Source of the DNA: Micromonospora saelicesensis
GTDB lineage: Bacteria > Actinomycetota > Actinomycetes > Mycobacteriales > Micromonosporaceae
DNA length: 64,000 nucleotides
Assembly (NCBI RefSeq): GCF_900091575.1
Contig: NZ_FMCR01000003.1
Location: 842,424-906,423 of the forward strand
Direction: 5' to 3'
Within the stretch, counting starts at the first letter, position 1, and the number at the start of each line of letters is the position of its first letter. Shown piece after piece: positions 40,869 through 49,700 of the stretch. A model generated the notes under the pieces. The model saw only the letters and a program-made list of their open reading frames with translations, was not told the DNA's origin and did no database searches. The position numbers were made by a program, and so were the translations under genes.

Positions 40869-42458
40869 ATGACGATCACCACCACACCGGCACCGCGAGC
40901 GGGCCGGCGGGAGTGGATCGGGCTCACGGTGCTGATGCTGCCGCTGCTCCTGGTCTCGATGGACGTGTCGGTGCTCTACTTCGCCGTCCCGTTCATCAGC
41001 GCGGAGTTGCGTCCCACCGCCACTGAACAGCTCTGGATCTTCGACATCTACGGCTTCGTGCTGGCCGGGCTGCTCATCACCATGGGCGCTCTGGGTGACC
41101 GGATCGGCCGACGCCGACTCCTGTTGATCGGCGCCACCGCGTTCGGTGCGGCGTCGCTGCTGGCCGCGTACGCCGACAGCACCGCGACGCTGATCGCCGC
41201 GCGTGCCGTGCTCGGCGTCGGTGGGGCCACCCTGATGCCCTCGACGCTCGCCCTGGTGCGCAACATGTTCCACGACGCCAAGCAGCGCGGGACCGCCATC
41301 GGCATCTGGACCGCCACCCTCACCGGTGGCATCGCGATTGGCCCGGTGCTCAGTGGCATCCTGCTGGAGCACTTCTGGTGGGGCTCGATCTTCCTGATCA
41401 ACATCCCGGCGATGCTGATGCTGCTCCTGCTCGTGCCGCTCCTGGTGCCCGAGTTCCGCAACCCGGCGACCGGGCGGTTCGACCTGATCAGCGCGGCACT
41501 GTCGCTCGGCGCGCTGCTGCCGGTGATCTACGGCATCAAGGAGATGGCCCGCGACGGCCTCAGCCCGGTGCGGGTCCTCGCCATCGTCGGCGGTCTGCTG
41601 GTGGGGGCGCTCTTCCTGCACCGGCAGCGGACCCGGGCGTACCCGATGGTCGACCTCGCGCTGTTCCGCCGTCGCGGCTTCGCCGGGTCGCTCGCTGTCA
41701 ACCTGCTGGCGATGTTCGCCATCGTCGGCTTCGCCATCTTCACCACCCAGCACCTTCAACTGGTGCTCGGCCTGAGCCCGCTGCGGGCGGCGCTGTGGAG
41801 CCTCGTGCCGTCCCTCGCCGTGGGCGGAGTCGCGCCGGCCGCCGCCGCCCTGGCCCAGCGCGTCGAACGGGCGTACCTGATCGGTGCGGGGTTCGGCATC
41901 GCCGTGGTCGGCTTCGTGGTGTTGACCCGGGTCACCCCGGAGACGCCGCTGTGGCTGCTGCTCGTCGGCGCCAGTGTCTACGCGGGCGGCCTGGTGATGG
42001 TGATGTCCCTCGTCACTGAGCTGGTCCTCGGCGCGGCGCCGCCCGAGCAGGCCGGTGTCGCGTCGGCGCTGACCGAGTCCAGCAGCGAGCTGGGCGGCGC
42101 GCTGGGAATGGCGATCCTGGGCAGCGTGGGCGCGGCGGTCTACCGCCGCGAGATCGTCGACGGCCTGCCGGCCGGGCTGCCCGACGACACCACCGCCGCG
42201 GCCCAGGAGACCCTTGGCGGTGCGCTCGCGGTCGCCGAGGGGCTGCCGGCGGAGCTGGCCGACGTGGTGCGGCACGCCGCCGGGGTCGCGTTCACCGACG
42301 GACTGCACCTGGCCGCGTACGCCGCCATGGCGGTGATGCTGCTGGGCGCGGTCACCGCGCTGGTCGCGCTGCGCGGCGTCCGACCGGCCGACTCCACGGC
42401 GCTGGCCGTCGAGCCGACCGGTCCGGCCGACACGTCGCTGTCGTCGGTCAGTCGATGA
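40869..42458 (+). CDS. DHA2-type (14-TM) MFS drug efflux transporter
   Basis: The 529-aa protein has about 14 hydrophobic helices and drug:proton antiporter signatures: LDVSVLYFAVPFI-like motif D1 (MDVSVLYFAVPFISAEL), LADRIGRRRLLL-like motif A (LGDRIGRRRLLL), and motif C in GIWTATLTGGIAIGPVLSG. It probably exports a cationic or lipophilic drug, such as relatives of QacA/LfrA. AAGGGGA precedes the ATG by eight nt. Regulation by the divergent TetR is evident from the operators. Its last 11 bases overlap the convergent gene. Confidence 0.9.
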   Translation: MTITTTPAPRAGRREWIGLTVLMLPLLLVSMDVSVLYFAVPFISAELRPTATEQLWIFDIYGFVLAGLLITMGALGDRIGRRRLLLIGATAFGAASLLAAYADSTATLIAARAVLGVGGATLMPSTLALVRNMFHDAKQRGTAIGIWTATLTGGIAIGPVLSGILLEHFWWGSIFLINIPAMLMLLLLVPLLVPEFRNPATGRFDLISAALSLGALLPVIYGIKEMARDGLSPVRVLAIVGGLLVGALFLHRQRTRAYPMVDLALFRRRGFAGSLAVNLLAMFAIVGFAIFTTQHLQLVLGLSPLRAALWSLVPSLAVGGVAPAAAALAQRVERAYLIGAGFGIAVVGFVVLTRVTPETPLWLLLVGASVYAGGLVMVMSLVTELVLGAAPPEQAGVASALTESSSELGGALGMAILGSVGAAVYRREIVDGLPAGLPDDTTAAAQETLGGALAVAEGLPAELADVVRHAAGVAFTDGLHLAAYAAMAVMLLGAVTALVALRGVRPADSTALAVEPTGPADTSLSSVSR

Positions 42459-42951
42459 GCACGTGCGCGAGCCGGTCGCGGAAACGCCGCTCGGAGTCGC
42501 TGACCGACTCGCCGCCGATGCCCAGCAGCCCACCGCTGGACGCGGCACCCACCACCTGCTCGGCGATCTTCACGAGCCAGTGCTTGTACGCGCCGGCCTC
42601 ACCCTCGTCGACCCGCGCCGCCAGCAACGCGCCGGCCTCGCCGGCCCGCAGCAGCACGTCGTCGATGTACGCCCCGGGGTCGGAGGGCGCGATGACCGGC
42701 AACTCCTCGCCGGTGTCCGGGTCACCGACCCGGGTGACGATCTCGCCGGCCACGGCGGCGACCAGCGGGCTGGCCGACTCCCGGCCGGCGGCGATGGTCT
42801 CCAGCCCGGCCGCGTTCTCCGCCATGGTCCGGCGGGTGCCGTCGGACTCGGCGGCGCTCGCCGCGGTCAGCACCGACTGCGGCAGGCCGACCAGCAACCC
42901 CCACTCCCCGTCGGAGAAACCGAAACCGGTGTACGCCGGCTGCTCGATCAC
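42448..42951 (-). CDS. conserved hypothetical protein (167 aa)
   Basis: The protein begins VIEQPAYTGFGFSDGEWGLLVGLPQSVLTAASAAESD, has a helical centre, and ends with GIGGESVSDSERRFRDRLAHVLID. No signal peptide or membrane segment is seen. GTG 42951 is seven nt downstream of GGAAGGGG. I do not recognise the family with certainty; similar proteins occur singly in actinomycetes. Its 3' end overlaps the MFS gene by 11 bases. Confidence 0.65.
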   Translation of the reverse strand: MIEQPAYTGFGFSDGEWGLLVGLPQSVLTAASAAESDGTRRTMAENAAGLETIAAGRESASPLVAAVAGEIVTRVGDPDTGEELPVIAPSDPGAYIDDVLLRAGEAGALLAARVDEGEAGAYKHWLVKIAEQVVGAASSGGLLGIGGESVSDSERRFRDRLAHVLID

Positions 42952-43039
42952 GGCAATGCCCCTTCCGCCCTGCTCTGCTTGGTCAATCGGTGCTCTGCTT
43001 GTTCGATCCACCGGGCCCGAAAGCGGCACCCGGGTCAGG

Positions 43040-44671
43040 CTAGTCCAGGGTCAGCAGGCCCTGTTCGGACACCACGCGCACCGACAACGTCTTGTACCCG
43101 ACCTCCTCGAAGAGGACCGTCATCTTGTCCTCCTCGTAGGAGAGCACCATGCCGGAGCCCCACTCCGGGTGCCGCACCTGGCTGTGCACCGGGAACGGCC
43201 CGACCGCACCCTGGTCGGCCACGCTGGTGCCGTTGTGGCAGTTGTCGCAGTGGCCGCAGACCTGCGTCATCTGCTCGCCGAAGTAGGCCAGCAGGGTCTG
43301 CCCCCGGCAGGCGGTGGTCTCGGCGAAGGCCCGCATCATGTCGGTGCGGGACCGGGTCACGGTCTGCTGGCGCTCCGCCTCGGCCAGCGCCGCCGCGGCG
43401 GCGTCGGTCGGGGTGGGCGAGTAACGGGGTGCGCCGATGCGCTGCCGGGCGCGTGGCTCGGCCGCCCCCACCTGCTCCAACAGGGAGATGTACTGGCCCA
43501 GCTTGCGCGGCCCGAGGCCGGTGGTCTCGCGCAGTTCGGTCTTGGTGGCCGGCTTCTTGCGCAGCAGCGCGGCCAGGTCGCGCAGCTCGTCGACGTCGGG
43601 CAGGCCACCGCTGAAGAACCGTTGCAGGCCCACGTCCTCGGCCTGCCAGAGCAGCAGCACCCGGGCCGGTTGCCCGTCGCGGCCGGCCCGACCGATCTCC
43701 TGGAAGTAGCTGTCCGGCGAGTCGGGCAGCGCCATGTGCACCACCCAGGCGATGTTGGGCTTGTCGATGCCCATGCCGAACGCCGAGGTCGCCACCATGA
43801 TCGGCACCTGGTCGGCGAGGAACGCCTCGTGCAGTTCGTGGCGTGCGCCGGCCGCCATCCCACCGTGGTAGAACTGCGCCGGGTAGCCGGCGTCGGTCAA
43901 CCGGGTGGCCAGCTCCTCGGCGGCACGGCGGGTGGGCACGTAGATGATCCCGGGCCGCTCGTCGTCGCTCAGCAGCGCGATGAGTCGCCGCCACCGGTAG
44001 TCCTCGGTGGGGCAGTGCGCCACCTCGACGAACAGGTTCGGCCGGTCCAGCCCGGAGACCACCACCTCCGGGTCGCGCAGCCGCAGCCGGGCGATGATGT
44101 CGTCGCGTACCGGAGGGGAGGCGGTGGCGGTCAGCGCGACCACCGGCGGCCGGCCGATGCCGTCGATGAGGTGCCCGAGCGCCAGGTAGTCGGGGCGGAA
44201 GTCGTGCCCCCACGCCGAGATGCAGTGCGCCTCGTCGATCGCCACCAGGGCCGGCTTCAGCGCGGCGACCTCGGCCATCCGGTCCGGGTTGCTGAGCTGT
44301 TCCGGTGTGATGAAGAGGAACTCCGCCCGGCCCTCGCGGATCTCGGCGATCGCCTCGGCCTGCTGGGTGGGCGACTCGTTCGAGCTGATCCGCACCGCCC
44401 GCAGCTCCGGGCGTTGCCGCTCGTTGAGGGAGGCGATCTGGTCCTGCTGGAGGGCCAGCAGTGGCGAGATCACCACGGTGGGGCCGGGGATCAGGCTGGC
44501 CGGGATCTGGTAGATCGCCGACTTGCCGGCTCCGGTGGGCAACACCACCAGGGCGTCTCGCCGCTTCATCACGGCGCGCATGGCGGCCAGTTGGTTGGGC
44601 CGTAGCGCCTTCCAGCCGAAAAGGCTGCGGGCCGCGCGGCGCAACGTCATCGAGTGCGTGGACAGTTTCAT
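43040..44671 (-). CDS. recQ: ATP-dependent DNA helicase RecQ (short form)
   Basis: The 543-aa SF2 helicase has LPTGAGKSAIYQ (Walker A), VAIDEAHCISAWGHDFRPDY (DEAH and RecQ aromatic loop), ALTATASPPVRDDI, and ATSAFGMGIDKPN with EIGRAGRDG. A C-terminal zinc site has four Cys (ACRGQ, VCGHCDNC). Only about 60 residues follow the zinc site, so the HRDC domain is absent, and an inserted helical segment separates helicase and zinc parts. It unwinds 3'-5' in recombination and repair. Start choice is uncertain among ATG 44743, 44671 and 44650; none has a good ribosome binding site. Confidence 0.85.
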   Translation of the reverse strand: MKLSTHSMTLRRAARSLFGWKALRPNQLAAMRAVMKRRDALVVLPTGAGKSAIYQIPASLIPGPTVVISPLLALQQDQIASLNERQRPELRAVRISSNESPTQQAEAIAEIREGRAEFLFITPEQLSNPDRMAEVAALKPALVAIDEAHCISAWGHDFRPDYLALGHLIDGIGRPPVVALTATASPPVRDDIIARLRLRDPEVVVSGLDRPNLFVEVAHCPTEDYRWRRLIALLSDDERPGIIYVPTRRAAEELATRLTDAGYPAQFYHGGMAAGARHELHEAFLADQVPIMVATSAFGMGIDKPNIAWVVHMALPDSPDSYFQEIGRAGRDGQPARVLLLWQAEDVGLQRFFSGGLPDVDELRDLAALLRKKPATKTELRETTGLGPRKLGQYISLLEQVGAAEPRARQRIGAPRYSPTPTDAAAAALAEAERQQTVTRSRTDMMRAFAETTACRGQTLLAYFGEQMTQVCGHCDNCHNGTSVADQGAVGPFPVHSQVRHPEWGSGMVLSYEEDKMTVLFEEVGYKTLSVRVVSEQGLLTLD

Positions 44672-44774
44672 CGAGGGCCGGAGGTACCCGAGCCCATGAC
44701 CGCCGAAACGCGTTCGGACGATCACAGGCAGGGCACCTGCCATGCCCTCGACGGCCGGCTCGCCGATCCGCGAC

Positions 44775-45725
44775 TCAGCGCAGCCGGGGCAGGACCTCGC
44801 GCTGGTAGAGGTCGAACAGACCCTGGTAGTGCGGGCCGGTGTTGGCCACGTACACCTCGTCGAAGCCGGCCTTGGCGTACTTGTCGATCATCTCCAGGTG
44901 CGCGTCGGCGCTGTTGCCGCAGACGAACGCCTCCTTCAGCATCTCCGGCTTGACCAACTCGGCGGCCTGCTCGAAGTGCCGCGGCGAGGGCAGCACCTGG
45001 GACAGCTCACCGGGCACCCCCGCGTTCGGCCAGCGCTCGTACGCGATGCGCATACCCTCGTCCTCGCTGTCCGCGTACGCCGCCTTGAAGCCGGCCTGGC
45101 ACGGCTTGTCGCCGCCGCCGTTCTCGCGGAAGCGCCGGACCATCTCGCCGTCGGGCATGGTGCTCACGTAGCCGTCACCGATCCGCGCGGCCAGGTCGAT
45201 GGACTTCGGCCCGAAGCCGGAGACGTAGATCGGCGGGGGCGTGTCGGGCAGCGTGTAGATCCGGGCCTGCTCCACTGTGTAGTGCTTGCCGTGGTGGTTG
45301 ACGAAGCCGCCGGCCCACAGCGCGCGCAGCACCTCGACGGCCTCCTCCAGCATCTCCAGCCGGACGTCGGCCTGCGGCCAGGCGTCGCCGAAGATGTGTT
45401 CGTTGAGCGCCTCGCCGGTGCCGACGCCGAGCACGAACCGCCCGCCGTGCAGCACGGCGCTGGTCGCCGCCGCCTGCGCGATCACGGCCGGGTGGATCCG
45501 CACTGTCGGGCAGGTCACCGCCGTGGTCACCGGCAGCGAACAGACCTGGCTGAGCGCGCCGATCATCGACCAGACGAACGGGCTCTGGCCCTGTGCGTCC
45601 ACCCACGGGTGGTAGTGGTCGGAGATCCACAGCGCCTCGAAGCCGGCCCGTTCGGCACCGCGCGCCTGCTCCAGCAACTCGGCTGGCGTGAACTCCTCAC
45701 TGGACAGGAAATATCCGATCTTCAT
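44775..45725 (-). CDS. F420-dependent LLM-class oxidoreductase
   Basis: The 316-aa protein has the luciferase-like TIM-barrel pattern of F420-dependent glucose-6-phosphate dehydrogenase-like enzymes: MKIGYFLSSEEF, AGFEALWISDHYHPWVDAQGQSPFVW near residues 27-52, and RFVLGVGTGEALNEHIFG near residues 96-113. It resembles the TIGR03557-type group (G6PDH-family F420 proteins). The substrate is not known. The F420 link supports an actinobacterial origin. The ATG at 45725 is the only start fitting the family N-terminus. Confidence 0.9.
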   Translation of the reverse strand: MKIGYFLSSEEFTPAELLEQARGAERAGFEALWISDHYHPWVDAQGQSPFVWSMIGALSQVCSLPVTTAVTCPTVRIHPAVIAQAAATSAVLHGGRFVLGVGTGEALNEHIFGDAWPQADVRLEMLEEAVEVLRALWAGGFVNHHGKHYTVEQARIYTLPDTPPPIYVSGFGPKSIDLAARIGDGYVSTMPDGEMVRRFRENGGGDKPCQAGFKAAYADSEDEGMRIAYERWPNAGVPGELSQVLPSPRHFEQAAELVKPEMLKEAFVCGNSADAHLEMIDKYAKAGFDEVYVANTGPHYQGLFDLYQREVLPRLR

Positions 45726-45825
45726 GGCTTACCCCTTCGGCACGCGGACCTGCTGATGGGGAGAGCCGTACCCCGGTCGCGGTCGACCACACCCGGTCCG
45801 TCGGGCCCGGATCGGTACGGGTCGC

Positions 45826-45951
45826 TCAGCGCCGACCGAACATCGCCCGGATCGCGGCGAGGAGCAGCAGGGCGCCGACCACCAGGCCGAGCAGGCGTAC
45901 GCCGGGGATGTCGGCCGGGCTCGTGGCGTCGGCCAGCAGGACGGGATCCAT
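45826..45951 (-). CDS. small single-pass membrane protein (41 aa)
   Basis: The frame reads MDPVLLADATSPADIPGVRL and then one membrane helix, LLGLVVGALLLLAAIRAMF, ending GRR. Third positions are strongly G/C. A GGGGAGAG sequence lies upstream of the ATG. It is divergent from the GH3 gene. Function is unknown, but the composition is clearly that of a small membrane protein. Confidence 0.5.
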   Translation of the reverse strand: MDPVLLADATSPADIPGVRLLGLVVGALLLLAAIRAMFGRR

Positions 45952-46091
45952 CCCCGCACTCTCCCCGGGGAGCGGGCCGCCAGGCAACTGTAAGGTTTAT
46001 TGACTATTGAATCGCTCAGTGTGACCATGGCAGGACCGCCTGCCGGTGGCGGTGCGCCGAGGGCGCGCGAGAGATGGGGTACGGGGGCCGC

Positions 46092-46172
46092 ATGAGCGAG
46101 CGCAACCAGCGGGTCGACGGGGGCGCACCGTCGCCGGTGATCGACATCGATCACTGTGAGGGGGCGGAGTGA
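46092..46172 (+). CDS. possible 26-aa leader peptide before the GH3 gene
   Basis: The frame MSERNQRVDGGAPSPVIDID followed by HCEGAE ends at a TGA that overlaps the GH3 GTG start (GTGA). A GGGGGCC sequence precedes its ATG. A further 22-codon frame from ATG 46027 ends overlapping this ATG. In GC-rich DNA such short frames arise by chance, so this is tentative. Confidence 0.25.
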   Translation: MSERNQRVDGGAPSPVIDIDHCEGAE

Positions 46173-47659
46173 CCACTTCCCACGGGCACCTCCCGGCGCT
46201 CGCCGCCGCCGTTCTGCAACCCGGCTTCGTCGGCACCACCCCACCACCATGGGTGTGCCGCTGGCTCGGCGAGGGTCTCGGCTCGGTGGTGCTCTTCGCC
46301 CGCAACGTCGTCGACACCGAGCAGGTGGCCGCGCTGACCGCGACGCTGCGCGCGGAACGGCCGGACGTCATCGTGGCGATCGACGAGGAGGCCGGCGACG
46401 TCACCCGGCTGGAGTCGGTGCACGGCAGCTCCCGGCCCGGCAACTTCGCCCTCGGCGCGGTCGACGACCCGGAGCTGACCGAGGCCGTCGCCCGGGACCT
46501 CGGCGCCGAGCTGGCCGCGGCGGGAATCACCCTGAACTACGCCCCGGACGCCGACGTCAACTCCAATCCGGCGAACCCGGTGATCGGCGTCCGCTCCTTC
46601 GGTGCCGACCCGGTGCTGGTCGCGCGGCACACCGCCGCCTGGGTTCGCGGGCTGCAGGCCGGCGGCGTCGCGGCCTGCGCCAAACACTTCCCCGGGCACG
46701 GCGACACCCGGGTCGACTCACACCACGACCTGCCCCGGATCACCGCCGACCGGGACCGGCTGGACGCCTGCGAACTGGCGCCGTTCCGCGCCGCCGTGGC
46801 CGCCGGGGTGCAGGCGGTGATGACCGGTCACCTGCTGGTGCCCGCGCTCGACCCGCACCTGCCGGCGACGCTGAGTCAGCGCATCCTGGGCGGGTTGCTC
46901 CGCGACGAACTGGGCTTCTCCGGCGTGGTGGTCACCGACGCGGTGGAGATGCGCGCGGTCGCCGACCGGTACGGCTTCGCCGGGGCGACGGTCCGCGCCC
47001 TCGCCGCCGGGGCCGACGCCATCTGCATCGGCGGCGAACGGGCCGACGAGCAGGCCGCCCGCGAGCTGCGCGACGCCATCGTGGCCGCCGTCGTCTCCGG
47101 TGAGCTGCCCGAGGAACGTCTCGCCGAGGCCGCCAAGCGTGTCGGTCAACTCGCCGCCTGGACGGTGGCCGCCCGCAGCGCCGGCTCGGCCGGAGCGCGC
47201 GCCGCCACCGACGTCGGGCTGGTCGCCGCCCGTCGGGCCGTCCGGGTCACCGCCGCCCCGGGTACGACGGTCGCGCTGCCCCTGACCCGCGCGGCGCACG
47301 TCGTCGAGTTCGAGCCGCTGCGCAACATCGCCATCGGCGCCGAGACCCCGTGGGGCATCGGCGGACCGCTGACCGAGCTGCTGCCCGGCACCAGCACGGT
47401 CCGCTACGCCGAACCCGACGTGCCGGCCGACCCGGGCGCCGGTGCGGGCAGCCGCCCCCTGGTCCTGGTCGTCCGCGACCAGCACCGGCACGACTGGATG
47501 CGCGCCGCCGTGCACCGCGCGTTGGCCGCCCGGCCGGACGCCGTCGTGGTCGAGTTGGGCGTGCCCGAGCTGGTCACCGGGGCGGTGCACCTGGCCACCC
47601 ACGGCGCCACCCGGGCCAGTGGACAGGCCGCCGCCGAGGTGCTCACCGGGGCCCGCTGA
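46169..47659 (+). CDS. GH3 beta-N-acetylhexosaminidase (NagZ-like)
   Basis: The 496-aa enzyme has the NagZ-type GH3 barrel: IDEEAGDVTRL near residues 71-81, KHFPGHGDTRVDSHHDLP at 172-189, the His-Asp general-acid loop, and the nucleophile D257 in VVVTDAVEMRAV. It would release N-acetylglucosamine from muropeptides or chitin fragments. A C-terminal domain of about 150 residues is added. No signal peptide is seen, so it is likely cytoplasmic, in peptidoglycan recycling. GTG 46169 follows GGGGGCGG. Confidence 0.9.
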   Translation: MTTSHGHLPALAAAVLQPGFVGTTPPPWVCRWLGEGLGSVVLFARNVVDTEQVAALTATLRAERPDVIVAIDEEAGDVTRLESVHGSSRPGNFALGAVDDPELTEAVARDLGAELAAAGITLNYAPDADVNSNPANPVIGVRSFGADPVLVARHTAAWVRGLQAGGVAACAKHFPGHGDTRVDSHHDLPRITADRDRLDACELAPFRAAVAAGVQAVMTGHLLVPALDPHLPATLSQRILGGLLRDELGFSGVVVTDAVEMRAVADRYGFAGATVRALAAGADAICIGGERADEQAARELRDAIVAAVVSGELPEERLAEAAKRVGQLAAWTVAARSAGSAGARAATDVGLVAARRAVRVTAAPGTTVALPLTRAAHVVEFEPLRNIAIGAETPWGIGGPLTELLPGTSTVRYAEPDVPADPGAGAGSRPLVLVVRDQHRHDWMRAAVHRALAARPDAVVVELGVPELVTGAVHLATHGATRASGQAAAEVLTGAR

Positions 47660-47668
47660 CGACCCCCG

Positions 47669-47956
47669 CTACGGGAGGTCGGCGACCAGGTCGGCGTACT
47701 CGGGGTGCTTGTCGATGAACGCGGACATGAAGGGGCACTGCGGCACCACTGTCGTGCCGCGGGCCCGGAGCTGGTCCAGGGTGCCGCGGACCAGCGTGCC
47801 GCCCACCCCCTTGCCCTGAAAACCCCGGTCCACCTCGGTGTGGGTGAAGACCAGGACCTCCCCGCGCGGCAGGTACGCGGTGAAACCGGCCAGCGCGTCG
47901 TCGACCAGGATCTCGAAGCGGTGCTTCGCCGGGTTGTCCTCGACCAGGGTGCTCAT
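47669..47956 (-). CDS. small GNAT-like N-acetyltransferase (YjdJ type)
   Basis: The 95-aa protein matches the short GNAT group: HRFEILVDDALAGFTAYLPRGEVLVFTHTEVD, then the acetyl-CoA motif RGFQGKGVGGTLVRGTLD and TVVPQCPFMSAFIDKHPEY. The Cys-Pro-Phe motif is typical of this family. Its substrate is unknown. The ATG at 47956 overlaps the stop of the cysteine-desulfurase-like gene by 4 bases, so both are translated from one message. Confidence 0.85.
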   Translation of the reverse strand: MSTLVEDNPAKHRFEILVDDALAGFTAYLPRGEVLVFTHTEVDRGFQGKGVGGTLVRGTLDQLRARGTTVVPQCPFMSAFIDKHPEYADLVADLP

Positions 47957-49179
47957 CCGGCCATTCTCCCCGCCCGCTCGGCCAGCGCGTCGAGTTCGCC
48001 GAGCAACCGGTCCACCTCGTCGGCCGTGTTGTAGTGGTAGATGCTGGCCCGCACCGCGCCGCCGCTGTCGCGCAGGCCCATGAGCTGGAAGTACTCGTAG
48101 GCGTAGTAGTCGCCGACGGAGAGGCAGAACCCGGCGGCGCCCAACGCCTCCTGGGTGGCCGCCGGGGACATCCCGGCGACCCGGAACGACACCGTCGGGC
48201 AGCGCCGCGCCGGCGAGCCGTAGACGGTGATCGCCGGCCGCTGCGCCAGCCCGGCGAGCAGCCGCTCCAGCAGTGCCTCCTCGTGCGCCTGGGCGGCCGC
48301 CAGCCCGGCCCGCAGCCGGGCCCGCCGGTCCCCGACCGCGTCCGGGTCCAGCCCCGCCAGGTGATCCACCGCGGCGGCCACGCCGGCCAGCAGCGGGAAG
48401 CTCGGCGTGCCGTACTCGAACCGGTCCGGCACCGCGTCGGAGGACGGCACCAGCTTCGCCGGGCGCAGCGCGGCCCACCGGGCCGGGTCCGCCACCATCG
48501 CCGCCAGGTGCGGGCCGGACCACTTGTACGCGCTGGTGACCAGCACGTCGGCACCGAGCGAGGCCAGGTCGGTCGGCCCGTGCGGAACCGAGTGCACCCC
48601 GTCGACGTAGACCAACGCGCCGACCGCGTGCGCGATCTTGGCGATCGCCGACACGTCCGGCATGGTGCCGATGGCGTTGCTGCCGGCGGTCACCGCGACC
48701 AACCGGGTCCGCTCACCCACCAGGTCCGCGTACTGGGCCGCGGGCAGCTCACCGGTGTGCCGGTCGACCTCGGCCCAGCGCACCGTCGCGCCGGCCGCCT
48801 CGGCGGCCTGCACCCACGGCCGCACGTTCGCGTCGTGGTCGAGCCGGGAGACCACCACCTCGTCACCCGGGCGCCAGGCCGCGCCGAGCGTGCGGGCCAG
48901 GGTGTACGTCAGCGCTGTCGCACTCGGGCCGAGCACCACCCCGGCCGGGTCGGCGCCGAGCAGGTCGGCCACCGCCGAGCGGGCCTCGGCCACCAGCTCC
49001 AACGACCGGCGGCCCGGAATGAAGGCGGCGCTGCGGTTGCCGACCGCCGACCGCATGGCATCGGTGACCGCGTCGATCACACCGGCCGCGGTCTGGGTGC
49101 CGCCGGCACCGTCGAAGTGGACGAAGCCCTCGGTCAGGGCGGGGTACGCGGCCCGGGTGCGGGAGATGTCGAACGGCAT
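47953..49179 (-). CDS. cysteine desulfurase-like PLP enzyme
   Basis: The 408-aa aminotransferase class V protein has D193 and H196 in YVDGVHSVPH and the Schiff-base lysine K219 in TSAYKWSGPH. The N-terminal HFDGAGGTQTAAGV loop is also of this family. It belongs to the cysteine-desulfurase-like SelA/IscS-related group found alone in actinobacteria; whether it desulfurates cysteine is untested. ATG 49179 gives the typical start MPFDISRTRAAYPAL. It forms a unit with the downstream GNAT gene. Confidence 0.85.
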   Translation of the reverse strand: MPFDISRTRAAYPALTEGFVHFDGAGGTQTAAGVIDAVTDAMRSAVGNRSAAFIPGRRSLELVAEARSAVADLLGADPAGVVLGPSATALTYTLARTLGAAWRPGDEVVVSRLDHDANVRPWVQAAEAAGATVRWAEVDRHTGELPAAQYADLVGERTRLVAVTAGSNAIGTMPDVSAIAKIAHAVGALVYVDGVHSVPHGPTDLASLGADVLVTSAYKWSGPHLAAMVADPARWAALRPAKLVPSSDAVPDRFEYGTPSFPLLAGVAAAVDHLAGLDPDAVGDRRARLRAGLAAAQAHEEALLERLLAGLAQRPAITVYGSPARRCPTVSFRVAGMSPAATQEALGAAGFCLSVGDYYAYEYFQLMGLRDSGGAVRASIYHYNTADEVDRLLGELDALAERAGRMAG

Positions 49180-49275
49180 GTCCCGGACCCTAGCCGGTGC
49201 TCCTCGTACCCTTCCCGGCCGCCAGGTGATCACCGTTCGGCGGCGACCTCGCGGATGTCTCGTACTCTTGGCGAG

Positions 49276-49641
49276 GTGACGAACCGACCCGCCACCATGC
49301 CCATTCCCCCCGTCCGCCGCGCCGCCGGCCTCTTCGCCGGTCTGGCGCTCGGCCTCGCCGTGCTCGCCGGGTGCAGCTCCCAGGGCGCCTCCACCGACTG
49401 CGGGCTGGACGCCTGCACTGTCACCTTCGAGCGGGGTGTCGACGCCAGCGCCACCATCCTGGGCGTCGAGGCCAAACTGGTCGGCGCCGAAGGCGACCAG
49501 GTGACCGTCGAGGTCGCCGGTGAGCAGCTCACCCTCACCACCGGCCAGCAGGCCGCCGAGGCCGGGGGCTTCGCGGTCACCCTGGACAGCGTGACCGACC
49601 AGCAGGTCAAGATCCGCGTATCGCGCAACCCGGGCAGCTGA
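49276..49641 (+). CDS. small lipoprotein
   Basis: The 121-aa protein has a lipoprotein signal peptide with lipobox LAGC, lipidated C33. Its mature part is rich in Thr and Val, with two Cys in TDCGLDACTVTF, and resembles small actinobacterial cell-surface proteins. Function is unknown. GTG 49276 follows GGCGAGG, and TACTCT just upstream may be a -10 element. It is divergent from the cysteine-desulfurase-like gene. Confidence 0.75.
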   Translation: MTNRPATMPIPPVRRAAGLFAGLALGLAVLAGCSSQGASTDCGLDACTVTFERGVDASATILGVEAKLVGAEGDQVTVEVAGEQLTLTTGQQAAEAGGFAVTLDSVTDQQVKIRVSRNPGS

Positions 49642-49700
49642 GCTGGGCGGGCGGCGGTGGCCGACGTTTGGGAATCTTCAGATTCGGAGATTGTGACGCC

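Noticed and set aside
42455..44605. Long plus-strand open frame opposite the RecQ gene
   Set aside because: It is the shadow of the minus-strand recQ coding strand: it shows no domain motifs, is rich in low-complexity Arg/Gly/His, and the RecQ frame has all helicase motifs.
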